From positions 1,984,001-2,048,000 of the forward strand of contig NZ_CP047176.1 in NCBI RefSeq assembly GCF_009834225.1: a DNA stretch of 64,000 nucleotides. The letters are read 5' to 3'. A model generated the notes under the pieces. The model was not told the DNA's origin. It was given only the letters and a program-made list of their open reading frames with translations, and did no database searches. Both the position numbers and the translations under genes were made by a program. This DNA comes from Rathayibacter sp. VKM Ac-2759 (GTDB lineage Bacteria; Actinomycetota; Actinomycetes; Actinomycetales; Microbacteriaceae). This document shows positions 28,559 through 36,866 of this stretch, piece by piece (the stretch's first letter is position 1; each line of letters begins with the position of its first letter).

Positions 28559-29482
28559 TCAGGAGGCGGCGGGCTCGTCCCCGGGGCGGCGGATCGCGAG
28601 GAACTTCTCGAGCTCGGCGGCGAGGGCGTCCGCGCTCGGCACGAAGCCGTCCTCGTCGGTGAGGGGCGAGCGGAGGCTCGTCCCCTCCATGTAGGTGTCG
28701 TGCCGGGCCTCGAGGGCGGCGACCAGCTTCTGCAGCTCCTCGTTGCCCGCGACCTGCTCGTCGACCTTCGCGAGGAACTCCCGCCCGCTCTCGCGCAGGC
28801 GATCGGTCGGGAAGATCAGCCCCGTCGACGCCGAGATGCTCTCGAGCGCGGCGACGGCCGCCTGCGGGTACTCGGTGTCCGAGAGGTAGTGCGGGATGAG
28901 CAGCGCGAAGCCGACCGCGGGCAGTCCGCGCTCGTAGAGCCGGTACTCGAGCAGGTGCAGCACGTTGGAGGGGACCTGGGTGTGCGGCTTCCACACCGAC
29001 ATCGCCTCGATGAGGTCCTCGCGGTTGCCGCTCACGGTGACTCCGACCGGTCGCGTGTGCGGGACGGGCATCGGGATGGCGTGCACCCAGGTGGTGCTCG
29101 CGATCCCGAGCCGGTCGACGAGTGCGAGCACCGCCCGGGTGAACCGCTCCCACTGGAAGTCGGGCTCGAAGCCCGTCAGCAGCAGGAACGGCTGGTGCAG
29201 CTCGTCGTGCGCGAGCGAGAGGCGGAGGGTGGCCGGGCGGTAGTCGGTCAGGTGGTCCTGATCGAAGGTGATGATCGGGCGACGGGCGCGGTAGTCGAGC
29301 AGCTGGTCCTGGTCGAACTCGACGACCACGCGGTGCTGCAGCGTGTCGAGGAGGTACTCCCCCAGCTGCCCCACGGCGCCTCCGGCGTCGGCGAAACCGG
29401 TCAGCCCCGCGACGAGGTGCAGCCCGCGCGGAACCTCCGACAGGTCGCCCTCGATCTCGAACAGGTCTTCCGGATCCAGCAT
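28559..29482 (-). CDS. PAC2 family protein (proteasome assembly chaperone-like)
   Basis: A 307-residue soluble protein of the actinobacterial PAC2 family. Key segments are LVAGLTGFADAGGAVGQLGEYLL near the N-terminus, the EFDQDQLLDYRARRPIITF segment, and VHAIPMPVPHTRPVGVT in the middle. The family resembles eukaryotic proteasome assembly chaperones structurally, but this lineage usually lacks a proteasome, so its actual role is unknown. The ATG has TACAGT 7 nt upstream, consistent with a leaderless message. It is divergent from pepA across 81 nt. Confidence 0.85.
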   Translation of the reverse strand: MLDPEDLFEIEGDLSEVPRGLHLVAGLTGFADAGGAVGQLGEYLLDTLQHRVVVEFDQDQLLDYRARRPIITFDQDHLTDYRPATLRLSLAHDELHQPFLLLTGFEPDFQWERFTRAVLALVDRLGIASTTWVHAIPMPVPHTRPVGVTVSGNREDLIEAMSVWKPHTQVPSNVLHLLEYRLYERGLPAVGFALLIPHYLSDTEYPQAAVAALESISASTGLIFPTDRLRESGREFLAKVDEQVAGNEELQKLVAALEARHDTYMEGTSLRSPLTDEDGFVPSADALAAELEKFLAIRRPGDEPAAS

Positions 29483-29489
29483 GCGATCC

Positions 29490-29495
29490 ACTGTA
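29490..29495 (-). promoter_or_regulatory. -10 element TACAGT, leaderless PAC2 gene
   Basis: TACAGT on the reverse strand ends 7 nt before the ATG. Confidence 0.5.
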
Positions 29496-29550
29496 GACGG
29501 CGGTGCTCCGGGGCCCGGGCGACGGCGCTGAGCCCTCAGCGAACAGCGCC

Positions 29551-29556
29551 TAGCAT
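29551..29556 (+). promoter_or_regulatory. -10 element TAGCAT, leaderless pepA
   Basis: TAGCAT ends 7 nt before the pepA ATG; no Shine-Dalgarno sequence lies between. Confidence 0.5.
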
Positions 29557-29563
29557 TGCGCGC

Positions 29564-31054
29564 ATGCCCCTCTCCTCTCTCGAGTTCTCGACCGCTCCCG
29601 TCTCCGACATCGACTCCGACGCCCTCGTCCTCGGGGTCGCACCGGGACCGGACGGCCCGCGGCTGGTCGGCGTGGACGGCCTCGACGAGCTCACCGCCGC
29701 TCTCCCTTCTCTCGGAGTGACGGGCGCCGTCGAGACGCTCGTCCGCGTCCCCTCCCCGCTGCGAGCTGGGGTCGTCGTGCTCGTCGGCCTCGGATCCGCG
29801 GAGCCCTCGGCGACGGTCCTCCGGGCCGCCGCCGGGCTGGCCGTGCGCTCGCTCGCGGGCACCGCCTCCGCGGCCCTGGCCCTGCCCGTCGCCGCCGAGG
29901 GCGCTCTCGCGGCCGTGGCCGAGGGCGCCGCGCTCGGTGCGTACGCCTTCTCGGCCTTCCGCAGCAGCACCGCGGAGTCGGTCAAGCAGCCGGTCCGGGA
30001 CGTCGTCGTCGTCGCTCCCGAGGGTGCCGACACGGCCGTACTCGAGCGCGCGCTGGCGATCAGCCGCGCCGTCGCCGCCGTGAAGGACCTCGTCAACACC
30101 CCGCCGTCGCACCTGTACCCGCAGACCCTCGCCGAGGCCGTGCAGAGCGGAGTCGAGGGTCTCCCCCTCGAGGTCACCGTGTGGGACGAGGAGGCGCTCG
30201 AGGAGGAGGGCTTCGGCGGGATCCTCGGAGTGGGAGCCGGATCCTCCCGGCCGCCGCGCCTCGTGAAGGTGGCGTACGACCCCGAGGGCGCCGGCGCGCA
30301 CCTCGCGCTGGTCGGCAAGGGCATCACCTTCGACAGCGGCGGACTCTCGCTGAAGCCGCCGACCTCGATGATCGGCATGAAGTACGACATGACCGGCGCC
30401 GCGACCGTCTACGCGGTCGCCAGGGCCGTCGCCGAGCTGCGGCTGCCGGTGCGGGTGACCGCCTGGCTCTGCCTCGCCGAGAACCTGCCGTCCGGGACGG
30501 CGATCCGCCCGAACGACGTCCTGACCATCCGCGGCGGCACGACCGTCGAGGTCCTCAACACCGACGCCGAGGGCCGGCTCGTCCTCGCCGACGGCCTCGT
30601 CGCCGCGAGCGAGGAGCAGCCCGACGCGATCATCGACGTCGCGACGCTGACCGGCGCCGCCTCCGTCGCGCTCGGCAACCGCTACACGGGCGTCATGGGC
30701 GAGGACGAGCTGATCCGCACCGTGCTGAGCGCGGCCGCGCGGGCCGGCGAGCCGTTCTGGCACATGCCCCTCCCCGCCGAGCTGCGCCCGCTGCTCAACT
30801 CCGACATCGCCGACATCGCGAACGTGAAGCCGGGCAACACCGCGGGCGGCATGCTGATCGCCGGCCACTTCCTCCGCGAGTTCGTCGGCACGCGCGGCGA
30901 GGGCGACGACGCCACCACCATCCCCTGGGCGCACCTCGACATCGCCGGCGCCGCGAACAACGCGGGCGGGGCGTACGGCTTCACCGCCGGCGGCCCGACC
31001 GGCGTCTCGGTGAGGGCGCTCCTCGCCCTGGCCGAGCACTTCGCGAGCGCGTAG
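29564..31054 (+). CDS. pepA: leucyl aminopeptidase (M17 family)
   Basis: A 496-residue M17 metallo-aminopeptidase removing N-terminal residues from peptides in the cytoplasm. The catalytic domain holds the two-metal site: Lys and Asp in GKGITFDSGGLSLKP, the Asp of KYDMTGAA, and NTDAEGRLVLADGL with the Asp, Glu and Arg of the active centre. The N-terminal macro-like domain is less conserved, as usual. The ATG choice rests on the leaderless -10 and on the family length. It is divergent from the PAC2 gene. Confidence 0.94.
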   Translation: MPLSSLEFSTAPVSDIDSDALVLGVAPGPDGPRLVGVDGLDELTAALPSLGVTGAVETLVRVPSPLRAGVVVLVGLGSAEPSATVLRAAAGLAVRSLAGTASAALALPVAAEGALAAVAEGAALGAYAFSAFRSSTAESVKQPVRDVVVVAPEGADTAVLERALAISRAVAAVKDLVNTPPSHLYPQTLAEAVQSGVEGLPLEVTVWDEEALEEEGFGGILGVGAGSSRPPRLVKVAYDPEGAGAHLALVGKGITFDSGGLSLKPPTSMIGMKYDMTGAATVYAVARAVAELRLPVRVTAWLCLAENLPSGTAIRPNDVLTIRGGTTVEVLNTDAEGRLVLADGLVAASEEQPDAIIDVATLTGAASVALGNRYTGVMGEDELIRTVLSAAARAGEPFWHMPLPAELRPLLNSDIADIANVKPGNTAGGMLIAGHFLREFVGTRGEGDDATTIPWAHLDIAGAANNAGGAYGFTAGGPTGVSVRALLALAEHFASA

Positions 31055-31166
31055 TAGGGTCGACGGGGCGGGAGATCCCGCCTCGTCCCCCGTCCTCGGC
31101 CCCGTGCGCACTGCGCCGGACCGGTCAGGAAGCGAGGGGGACCGCACGTCGCAAGGGAGTCACTCG

Positions 31167-32540
31167 GTGTCGGAAGAGCGCTACGACCTCGTCGTGCTCG
31201 GTGGTGGCAGCGGCGGGTACGCAGCGGCCCTCCGGGCGACCCAGCTCGGCATGAGCGTCGCGATCGTCGAGCGCGACAAGCTCGGCGGCACGTGCCTGCA
31301 CCGCGGCTGCGTGCCCACCAAGGCCCTGCTGCACGCCGCGGAGCTCGCGGACGGCGCGAAGGACGCGCAGAAGTACGGAGTCCTGGCCTCGTTCCAGGGC
31401 ATCGACATCGCGCAGGTCACGCGCTACCGCGAGGGCGTCGTCGCCGGCAAGTACAAGGGCCTGCAGAGTCTCGTCTCGGCCCGCGGCATCACCGTCGTGA
31501 GCGGAGACGGCCGCCTCACCGGACCGACGACGGTCACGGTCGGCGAGCACGTGCTGCACGGCACCTCCGTCGTCCTCGCCACCGGCTCCTCCTCGCGCAC
31601 GCTCCCCGGCATCGAGATCGGCGGCCGCGTGATCACCAGCGACCAGGCCCTCGAGCTCGATCACGTCCCCGAGCGCGTGGTCGTGCTCGGCGGAGGCGTC
31701 ATCGGTGTCGAGTTCGCGAGCGTGTGGCGCTCCTTCGGCGCCGAGGTCACTATCATCGAGGCGCTGCCCCACCTGGTCCCCAACGAGGACGAGAGCGTCA
31801 GCAAGCAGCTCGAGCGGGCCTTCCGCAAGCGCGGGATCTCCTTCACCCTCGGCTCCCGCGTGTCGTCGGTCTCCCAGTCCGACGCGGGCGTGACCGTCTC
31901 GCTCGAGTCCGGCGCGTCCGTCGAGGGCGACCTGCTGCTCGTCGCCGTCGGTCGTGGGCCGGTCACGGCCGGGCTGGGCTTCGACGAGGTGGGCGTGAGC
32001 CTCGACCGGGGCTACGTCGTCACCGACGAGCGCCTGCAGACCTCGGTCCCCGGCGTCTACGCGGTCGGCGACATCGTCCCCGGCCTCCAGCTGGCGCACC
32101 GCAGCTTCCAGCAGGGGATCTTCGTGGCGGAGGAGATCGCGGGCCTCGGCCCGCAGGTGGTCGCCGACGTCAACGTGCCCAAGGTGACGTACAGCGACCC
32201 GGAGGTCGCCTCCGTGGGACTCACCGAGGCGCGGGCCGTGGCCGAGTACGGCGCCGACCGGGTCGCCAGCTACGACTACGGTCTCGGTGGCAACGCGAAG
32301 AGCACGATCATCGGCACCACCGGATCCGTCAAGGTCGTCCGGCTCGTCGACGGCCCGGTCGTAGGTGTGCACATGGTGGGCGCCCGCGTGGGAGAGCTGA
32401 TCGGCGAGGCGCAGCTCATCGTCAACTGGGAGGCCCATCCCGAGGACGTCGCCCCCCTCGTGCACGCGCACCCCACGCAGAACGAGGCGCTCGGCGAAGC
32501 GCACCTCGCCCTGGCCGGGAAGCCGTTGCACGCCCTCTAG
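31167..32540 (+). CDS. lpdA: dihydrolipoyl dehydrogenase (E3)
   Basis: A 457-residue flavoprotein that reoxidises lipoamide of 2-oxoacid dehydrogenases. The FAD motif VVLGGGSGGYAAA is followed by the redox disulfide GGTCLHRGCVPTK. A second dinucleotide motif, VVLGGGVIGVEFAS, binds NAD. The C-terminal HAHPTQNEALGEA contains the catalytic His-Glu pair. The GTG start at 31167 is preceded by AGGGAG; an upstream ATG would add a non-conserved leader. A terminator separates it from sucB, which it serves. Confidence 0.95.
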   Translation: MSEERYDLVVLGGGSGGYAAALRATQLGMSVAIVERDKLGGTCLHRGCVPTKALLHAAELADGAKDAQKYGVLASFQGIDIAQVTRYREGVVAGKYKGLQSLVSARGITVVSGDGRLTGPTTVTVGEHVLHGTSVVLATGSSSRTLPGIEIGGRVITSDQALELDHVPERVVVLGGGVIGVEFASVWRSFGAEVTIIEALPHLVPNEDESVSKQLERAFRKRGISFTLGSRVSSVSQSDAGVTVSLESGASVEGDLLLVAVGRGPVTAGLGFDEVGVSLDRGYVVTDERLQTSVPGVYAVGDIVPGLQLAHRSFQQGIFVAEEIAGLGPQVVADVNVPKVTYSDPEVASVGLTEARAVAEYGADRVASYDYGLGGNAKSTIIGTTGSVKVVRLVDGPVVGVHMVGARVGELIGEAQLIVNWEAHPEDVAPLVHAHPTQNEALGEAHLALAGKPLHAL

Positions 32541-32546
32541 AACCAC

Positions 32547-32571
32547 CGGGAGCGGCGACCCGCTGCTCCCG
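32547..32571 (+). terminator. terminator of lpdA
   Basis: Stem 32547-32555 with 32560-32571 (one bulged base) and a short loop, followed by TTT, 6 nt after the lpdA stop. Confidence 0.6.
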
Positions 32572-32577
32572 TTTCCA

Positions 32578-32583
32578 TACACT
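32578..32583 (+). promoter_or_regulatory. -10 element TACACT upstream of sucB
   Basis: TACACT lies 35 nt before the sucB ATG, leaving a short leader with an AAGGAG ribosome site. No good -35 is visible because that position falls in the lpdA terminator. Confidence 0.4.
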
Positions 32584-32618
32584 GAAGATCGAACAACGCG
32601 TCTTAAGGAGACAGGCTC

Positions 32619-34070
32619 ATGAGCGAATCCGTCAGCCTCCCGGCACTCGGAGAGAGTGTCACGGAAGGAACGGTCACCCGCTGGCTGAAGAACGTCGGGG
32701 ACCGCGTCGAGGTCGACGAGCCCCTGCTCGAGGTCTCGACCGACAAGGTCGACACCGAGATCCCGTCGCCCGTCGCCGGTGTCATCGAGGAGATCCTCGT
32801 CCAGGAGGACGAGACGGTCGAGGTCGGCGCCGAGCTGGTGCGCATCGGCGACGGCTCGGGAGCCGCTGCGGCGGCCGAGCCCGAGGCGCCCGCGGAGGAG
32901 GCCCCCGAGGTCGCCGCCGCCGAGGCCGAGCCGACCGAGGTCGCGACGCCGTCGGTCGACGCCGACAGCGAGGAGGAGGCGCCCGCCCCCGCCGAGCCCG
33001 AGCCCGCTCCGGCGGCGGAGAAGCCGGCCCCCGAGGTCTCCGCTCCCGCTCCGTCCACCCCGGCACCCGCCGCGGCCGCCCCGGCCCCCGCTGCTGCGGC
33101 TCCCGCTGCTGCGGCTCCCGCCGCGACGCCCGAGCCGACCGACTCGAACCCCGGCTACGTCACGCCGCTGGTGCGCAAGCTCGCGAGCGAGCACGGCATC
33201 GACCTGACGACCCTCACCGGAACCGGTGTCGGCGGTCGCATCCGCAAGCAGGACGTGCTCGACGCCGTCGAGGCCGCGAAGTCGGCTCCGGCTCCCGTGT
33301 CGGCCCCCGCCGCCGCTGCCGCGAAGGCCGCTCGCACGCCGCTCGAGACCTCGCCTCTGCGCGGGACCACCCAGCAGATGTCGCGCCTGCGCAAGGTGCT
33401 CGCGCAGCGCGCCGTCGAGTCGATGCAGTCGACCGCTCAGCTCACCTCGGTGGTCGAGGTCGACGTCACGGCCGTCGCCCGCTTCCGCGACTCGGTCAAG
33501 AAGAGCTTCCAGGAGAAGACCGGCGCCAAGCTGTCCTTCCTCCCGTTCTTCGCCCTCGCGGCCGCCGAGGCGCTGAAGGCCTACCCGGTCATCAACTCCA
33601 CGCTCGACGGCGACTCGATCGTCTACCCCGACCACGAGAACATCAGCATCGCGGTCGACACCGAGCGCGGGCTGCTGACCCCGGTGCTCAAGAACGCGGC
33701 GGACCTCTCGCTCGCGCAGATCGCCTCCACCATCGGCGACCTGGCCGAGCGCACCCGCAACAACAAGCTGAAGCCCGACGAGCTCGCCGGGGGCACCTTC
33801 ACGCTGACCAACACCGGTTCGCGCGGCGCGCTCTTCGACACCCCGGTCGTCTTCCTCCCGCAGACCGCGATCCTCGGCACCGGCATCGTCTCGAAGAAGC
33901 CGGCCGTGGTGCAGGTCGACGGACAGGACGCGATCGCGATCCGCTCCACCGTCTACCTCGCGCTGTCGTACGACCACCGCACGGTCGACGGCGCCGACGC
34001 GGCCCGCTTCCTGGTGGCCATCAAGGAGCGCCTCGAGGAGGGCTCGTTCGAGAACGACCTCGGCATCTGA
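32619..34070 (+). CDS. sucB: dihydrolipoamide acyltransferase, 2-oxoglutarate dehydrogenase E2
   Basis: A 483-residue E2 protein. A single lipoyl domain has the lipoylated Lys in [12 protein letters not shown] (about residue 43). A long Ala/Pro/Glu linker follows, then a peripheral-subunit-binding domain ([17 protein letters not shown] to [11 protein letters not shown], about 185-222). The catalytic domain ends with [15 protein letters not shown], where His and Asp are catalytic. It moves acyl groups from the E1 to CoA, using the E3 encoded by lpdA. Actinobacterial E2s of this type can serve both pyruvate and 2-oxoglutarate complexes. The linker is low-complexity and may vary between strains. 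Confidence 0.93.
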   Translation: MSESVSLPALGESVTEGTVTRWLKNVGDRVEVDEPLLEVSTDKVDTEIPSPVAGVIEEILVQEDETVEVGAELVRIGDGSGAAAAAEPEAPAEEAPEVAAAEAEPTEVATPSVDADSEEEAPAPAEPEPAPAAEKPAPEVSAPAPSTPAPAAAAPAPAAAAPAAAAPAATPEPTDSNPGYVTPLVRKLASEHGIDLTTLTGTGVGGRIRKQDVLDAVEAAKSAPAPVSAPAAAAAKAARTPLETSPLRGTTQQMSRLRKVLAQRAVESMQSTAQLTSVVEVDVTAVARFRDSVKKSFQEKTGAKLSFLPFFALAAAEALKAYPVINSTLDGDSIVYPDHENISIAVDTERGLLTPVLKNAADLSLAQIASTIGDLAERTRNNKLKPDELAGGTFTLTNTGSRGALFDTPVVFLPQTAILGTGIVSKKPAVVQVDGQDAIAIRSTVYLALSYDHRTVDGADAARFLVAIKERLEEGSFENDLGI

Positions 34071-34079
34071 CGCCGCCTC

Positions 34080-34113
34080 CGCCGGTGACGCCCGCTAGGG
34101 CGGATCACCGGCG
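34080..34113. terminator. bidirectional terminator after sucB
   Basis: A 9-bp outer stem (34080-34088 with 34105-34113) and a 5-bp inner stem enclose the stop codon of the convergent gene at 34095 in the loop. Confidence 0.6.
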
Positions 34114-35363
34114 AAGACGTCGCGGATGAGCCAGCCGGCCTCCGTCCTGATGATCAGGACGGAGGCCGCTGTCGTTCCCTGCTCCGAATCGAGGGAGACG
34201 AGCGCCGAGCCGCCGTTCTCGTCGGCGACCACGGCGCGGACCTCCGCCTCGACGGGGACCAGTGCGTCGAACCGTGCCGCCCCTCCCGAGCGCAGCGGCG
34301 AGTCCGGAGTCGTCAGAGCGGCCAGGCAGGACGCGGTCGATCGCGAGCAGGCGGAGGCCCGGGAGAGCAGCTCCGTCGCGGCCGACTCGGGAGTCGCCTC
34401 GGCGTCCGGAGGTGTCGGCGCGGGCGTGGGGCGGGCGGTCGCGGCGGTCCGCGGAGGGGCCGAGGGACCGGGCGCGGGGCTCGCGCCCACGGCAGTGGCG
34501 ACGGCGGCTCCGATCACGATCACCACTGCGGCAGCGAGCGGTCCGCGGCGCTTCCTCGCCGCGTCGGCCACGCGGACCTGCCAGCCGTCCAGCGGGTGCG
34601 CCCGACGATGGCGCCCCGGTTCCGACGGCGCGATGCTCCCGCGACGTACCGCGATCGCTCCGCCCCGGGCAGACCGGCGGGCCCGCAGTCGCGCCCACGG
34701 CGGCGTCGCCTCGACCGGCGCCTCCGTCGCTACCGCGACGAGCGGCCGGGCGCGCAGGAGGCGCCCCACGGGCAGCGGAGGCGCCGCCCGGTAGAGGAAG
34801 CCCTCGAGCGCCTTCAGATCGGACCCCGCCTCCGGAACACCGAGTCGATCGGCGCACCGGCCCCCGCACCTCGCGATCAGCGAGCGCAGCGCCTCGGCGG
34901 GCGACTCCTCTGACGCTGCGAGGTCCGCGGTGAGCACGACCGGTGCCCCCTCGGCGGTCAGACCGACCGACTCGGCTCCGACGACGAGCTCGACGCCGAG
35001 AGCCGACGCCTCCCGGACCGCCTCGACGACGGGGCCGAGGATCGTGACCACGACACCGGCCGTCAGCGGCTCGTGCGAGGCCAGGACCGTCTCGAGTGTG
35101 GTGACCGTCGGCGGCGCGGTCACGAGCACGAGGGCCTCGTGCGCCGCGGCGACCTCGACGAGCGACTCCCGGTGCTCGTGAGGCGGGAGCCGCACGAGCG
35201 GGCCCCGCAGCACCGCGGCGGCCCTCTCTCTCGTCGTCACCAGGGCGGAGAGCACCGCGCCGTCGCCTCCGACGACCAGCGCACCCCGGGGCGTGGAGCC
35301 GACGACCTCGAAGCCGCCGAGCCGCTCCGTCCCGCGCTGCCGCGCTGCTGCGTCCGATCCCAT
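34095..35363 (-). CDS. single-pass membrane protein with degenerate protein-kinase-like N-terminal domain
   Basis: A 422-residue protein I do not recognise by name. Residues 1-200 follow the pattern of a Ser/Thr kinase lobe without catalytic residues: a segment like RLPPHEHRESLVEVAAAHEALVLVT, then a helix-rich part, and ALGVELVVGAESVGLTAEGAPVVL where the HRD and DFG loops would be. No Walker-like Lys, HRD Asp or DFG Asp is seen. A single transmembrane helix spans about 275-294, and a Pro/Thr-rich linker leads to an outer domain of about 110 residues with two Cys (ACSRSTASC). The pseudokinase reading is an inference from pattern, not a family hit. Confidence 0.6.
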   Translation of the reverse strand: MGSDAAARQRGTERLGGFEVVGSTPRGALVVGGDGAVLSALVTTRERAAAVLRGPLVRLPPHEHRESLVEVAAAHEALVLVTAPPTVTTLETVLASHEPLTAGVVVTILGPVVEAVREASALGVELVVGAESVGLTAEGAPVVLTADLAASEESPAEALRSLIARCGGRCADRLGVPEAGSDLKALEGFLYRAAPPLPVGRLLRARPLVAVATEAPVEATPPWARLRARRSARGGAIAVRRGSIAPSEPGRHRRAHPLDGWQVRVADAARKRRGPLAAAVVIVIGAAVATAVGASPAPGPSAPPRTAATARPTPAPTPPDAEATPESAATELLSRASACSRSTASCLAALTTPDSPLRSGGAARFDALVPVEAEVRAVVADENGGSALVSLDSEQGTTAASVLIIRTEAGWLIRDVFAGDPP

Positions 35364-35493
35364 GCTCCGAGACTGGACCGTCCCGGCGGCCGGCCGGTCC
35401 GGCAGCGCCGCTCCGGTGGACGGATCGGAGGAGCGCGGGCCTGGGGAGGACTCCCGATCCGGACGATCGGTCTCCTCGCGCGGGTCCGCTCGG

Positions 35494-35499
35494 TATCCT
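35494..35499 (+). promoter_or_regulatory. -10 element TATCCT, leaderless DUF4191 gene
   Basis: TATCCT ends 7 nt before the ATG, and no ribosome site lies between. Confidence 0.5.
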
Positions 35500-35506
35500 T
35501 GACCCC

Positions 35507-36217
35507 ATGGCACGCAGCACGGAACCGTCGACGAAGGCGGTCAAGGAACCCGGACGTCTCAAGCAGATGTGGCAGGTGTTCCAGATGACCCGCCGCTACG
35601 ACAGCAACGCGATCTGGATCATCCTGCTCGCGGCGCTGCTGCCGGTCCTGCTCGGCGTCCTCCTCGGCGTTCTGCTCGGCGACGGCAACGGCTTCGTCAT
35701 CGCGCTCTGGATCCTCGTCGGCGTCATGGCCGGTCTGGTCGCCGGGCTCGCCGTGCTCTCGCGCCGGGCCGAGCGCGCCGCCTACGGGCAGATCGCCGGC
35801 CAGCCCGGTGCGGTCGGCGCGGTGCTCCGCAGCGGGCTGCGCGGCACCTGGACCGGAGGCGAGATGCCGGTGGCCGTCAACGGCAAGACCCAGGACGCCG
35901 TCTACCGGGCCGTCGGTCGCGGCGGGGTCGTCCTGATCGCGGAGGGGCCCTCCGGCCGCACGAAGCGCATGCTCGAGGACGAGCGCCGCAAGGTGACCCG
36001 CATCCTCCCGAACGTCCCCGTGACCTTCGTGCACGTCGGCCCCGACGCCGACGCCGTGCCGCTGCACCGCGTGCCCCGCACCCTCGCCAAGACCAAGAAG
36101 GTGCTGACCAAGGCCGAGGTGCTGGCCGTCAAGAACCGTCTCGCGTCGCTCAACACGTCGCTGCCGATCCCCAAGGGCGTCGACCCGTTCAAGGTGCGCC
36201 CGCAGCGCTCCCGCTGA
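35507..36217 (+). CDS. DUF4191 family membrane protein
   Basis: A 236-residue protein with two adjacent transmembrane helices (about 36-58 and 62-84) and a cytoplasmic C-terminal part of about 150 residues. Signatures include QVFQMTRRYDSNAIW before the first helix, RAERAAYGQIAGQPGA after the second, and RGGVVLIAEGPSGRTKRML. It belongs to the actinobacterial DUF4191 family. Its usual neighbours are lipoate or glutamine-synthetase genes, as here with sucB and glnA1. Function is unknown. Confidence 0.86.
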   Translation: MARSTEPSTKAVKEPGRLKQMWQVFQMTRRYDSNAIWIILLAALLPVLLGVLLGVLLGDGNGFVIALWILVGVMAGLVAGLAVLSRRAERAAYGQIAGQPGAVGAVLRSGLRGTWTGGEMPVAVNGKTQDAVYRAVGRGGVVLIAEGPSGRTKRMLEDERRKVTRILPNVPVTFVHVGPDADAVPLHRVPRTLAKTKKVLTKAEVLAVKNRLASLNTSLPIPKGVDPFKVRPQRSR

Positions 36218-36225
36218 CGATCCAC

Positions 36226-36262
36226 GCGAAGAGCCCGCACCTCGGCGGTGCGGGCTCTTCGC
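36226..36262. terminator. bidirectional terminator between DUF4191 and RDD genes
   Basis: A perfect 15-bp stem (36226-36240 with 36248-36262) with a 7-nt loop between two convergent genes. Confidence 0.75.
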
Positions 36263-36271
36263 CGTCCGGGC

Positions 36272-36694
36272 TCAGTACCGGACGAGGACCGTGCCCGCGA
36301 CCTTGTCGTGGAAGCCGCGCTGGTCCGAGTCCCAGACGAGGGCCGGGACGAGGACCGCGAGGAGCACCGATCGCACCAGCGGCCGCCACACACCGACCCA
36401 GCCGCCGCCGAGGCGGATGACGCGCATCCCGAGGAGCCGGTGGCCGATGCTGCCCCCGATCGTCGGGATGAAGACGGCCTGCAGGACGACGAAGAGGATC
36501 AGGCTCGCCCAGCGGTCGTAGTCGAAGAACGCCAGCGAGAGCAGGGCGGCGACGGCGAGGTCCACCGCGAGGGCGGCGGACCGCCGACCGACCCGGCCGA
36601 CCGACATGCGGCCCCGTTCGGGAAGACCGAGGCGCTCCCCCGGCCACGAGCTCGGGCCGACATCGGCGAACGTTCTGCGGTCGGATCCTGGCAT
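36272..36694 (-). CDS. RDD family membrane protein
   Basis: A 140-residue RDD-family protein. After a hydrophilic start comes VGRRSAALAVDLAVAALLSLAFF, with the Arg and Asp that name the family. A second helix is ASLILFVVLQAVFIPTI, followed by the conserved GGSIGHRLLGMRVIRL loop and a third helix. It probably forms a small integral membrane protein; the role is unknown. It lies upstream of and divergent from glnA1 with a 172-nt gap. Confidence 0.87.
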   Translation of the reverse strand: MPGSDRRTFADVGPSSWPGERLGLPERGRMSVGRVGRRSAALAVDLAVAALLSLAFFDYDRWASLILFVVLQAVFIPTIGGSIGHRLLGMRVIRLGGGWVGVWRPLVRSVLLAVLVPALVWDSDQRGFHDKVAGTVLVRY

Positions 36695-36700
36695 CCTCCG

Positions 36701-36706
36701 ATCCTA
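36701..36706 (-). promoter_or_regulatory. -10 element TAGGAT upstream of the RDD gene
   Basis: TAGGAT lies 6 nt before the ATG; the six intervening bases read CGGAGG. Confidence 0.4.
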
Positions 36707-36763
36707 TCCGCGGTGCCCGCGCGCCGATCGGGAGCGGGCTGCGAGCCGCACCGACGCCCGTCC

Positions 36764-36801
36764 GTAACATGCCGGAAACAATGGGGACACAGCAGGGAAA
36801 C
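36764..36801 (+). promoter_or_regulatory. tandem GlnR-type boxes upstream of glnA1
   Basis: GTAAC-N6-GAAAC-N6-GACAC-N6-GAAAC matches the actinobacterial GlnR operator layout (gTnAc-n6-GaAAc repeated with n6 between). Only the third element deviates, by A for T. The two boxes are 22 bp apart, two helical turns. A TACCCT -10 at 36812-36817 places the box centre near -42, a position that suits activation. Confidence 0.65.
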
Positions 36802-36811
36802 CCCCTGTCAC

Positions 36812-36817
36812 TACCCT
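36812..36817 (+). promoter_or_regulatory. -10 element TACCCT of glnA1
   Basis: TACCCT follows the GlnR-type boxes. The message would start near 36824 with a 6-bp hairpin (36818-36833) and a GGAG ribosome site before the ATG. Confidence 0.4.
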
Positions 36818-36866
36818 GGGACGGCTGCGTCCCGCAGCAACCCGTTATGCCATTGGAGACCTTTGC

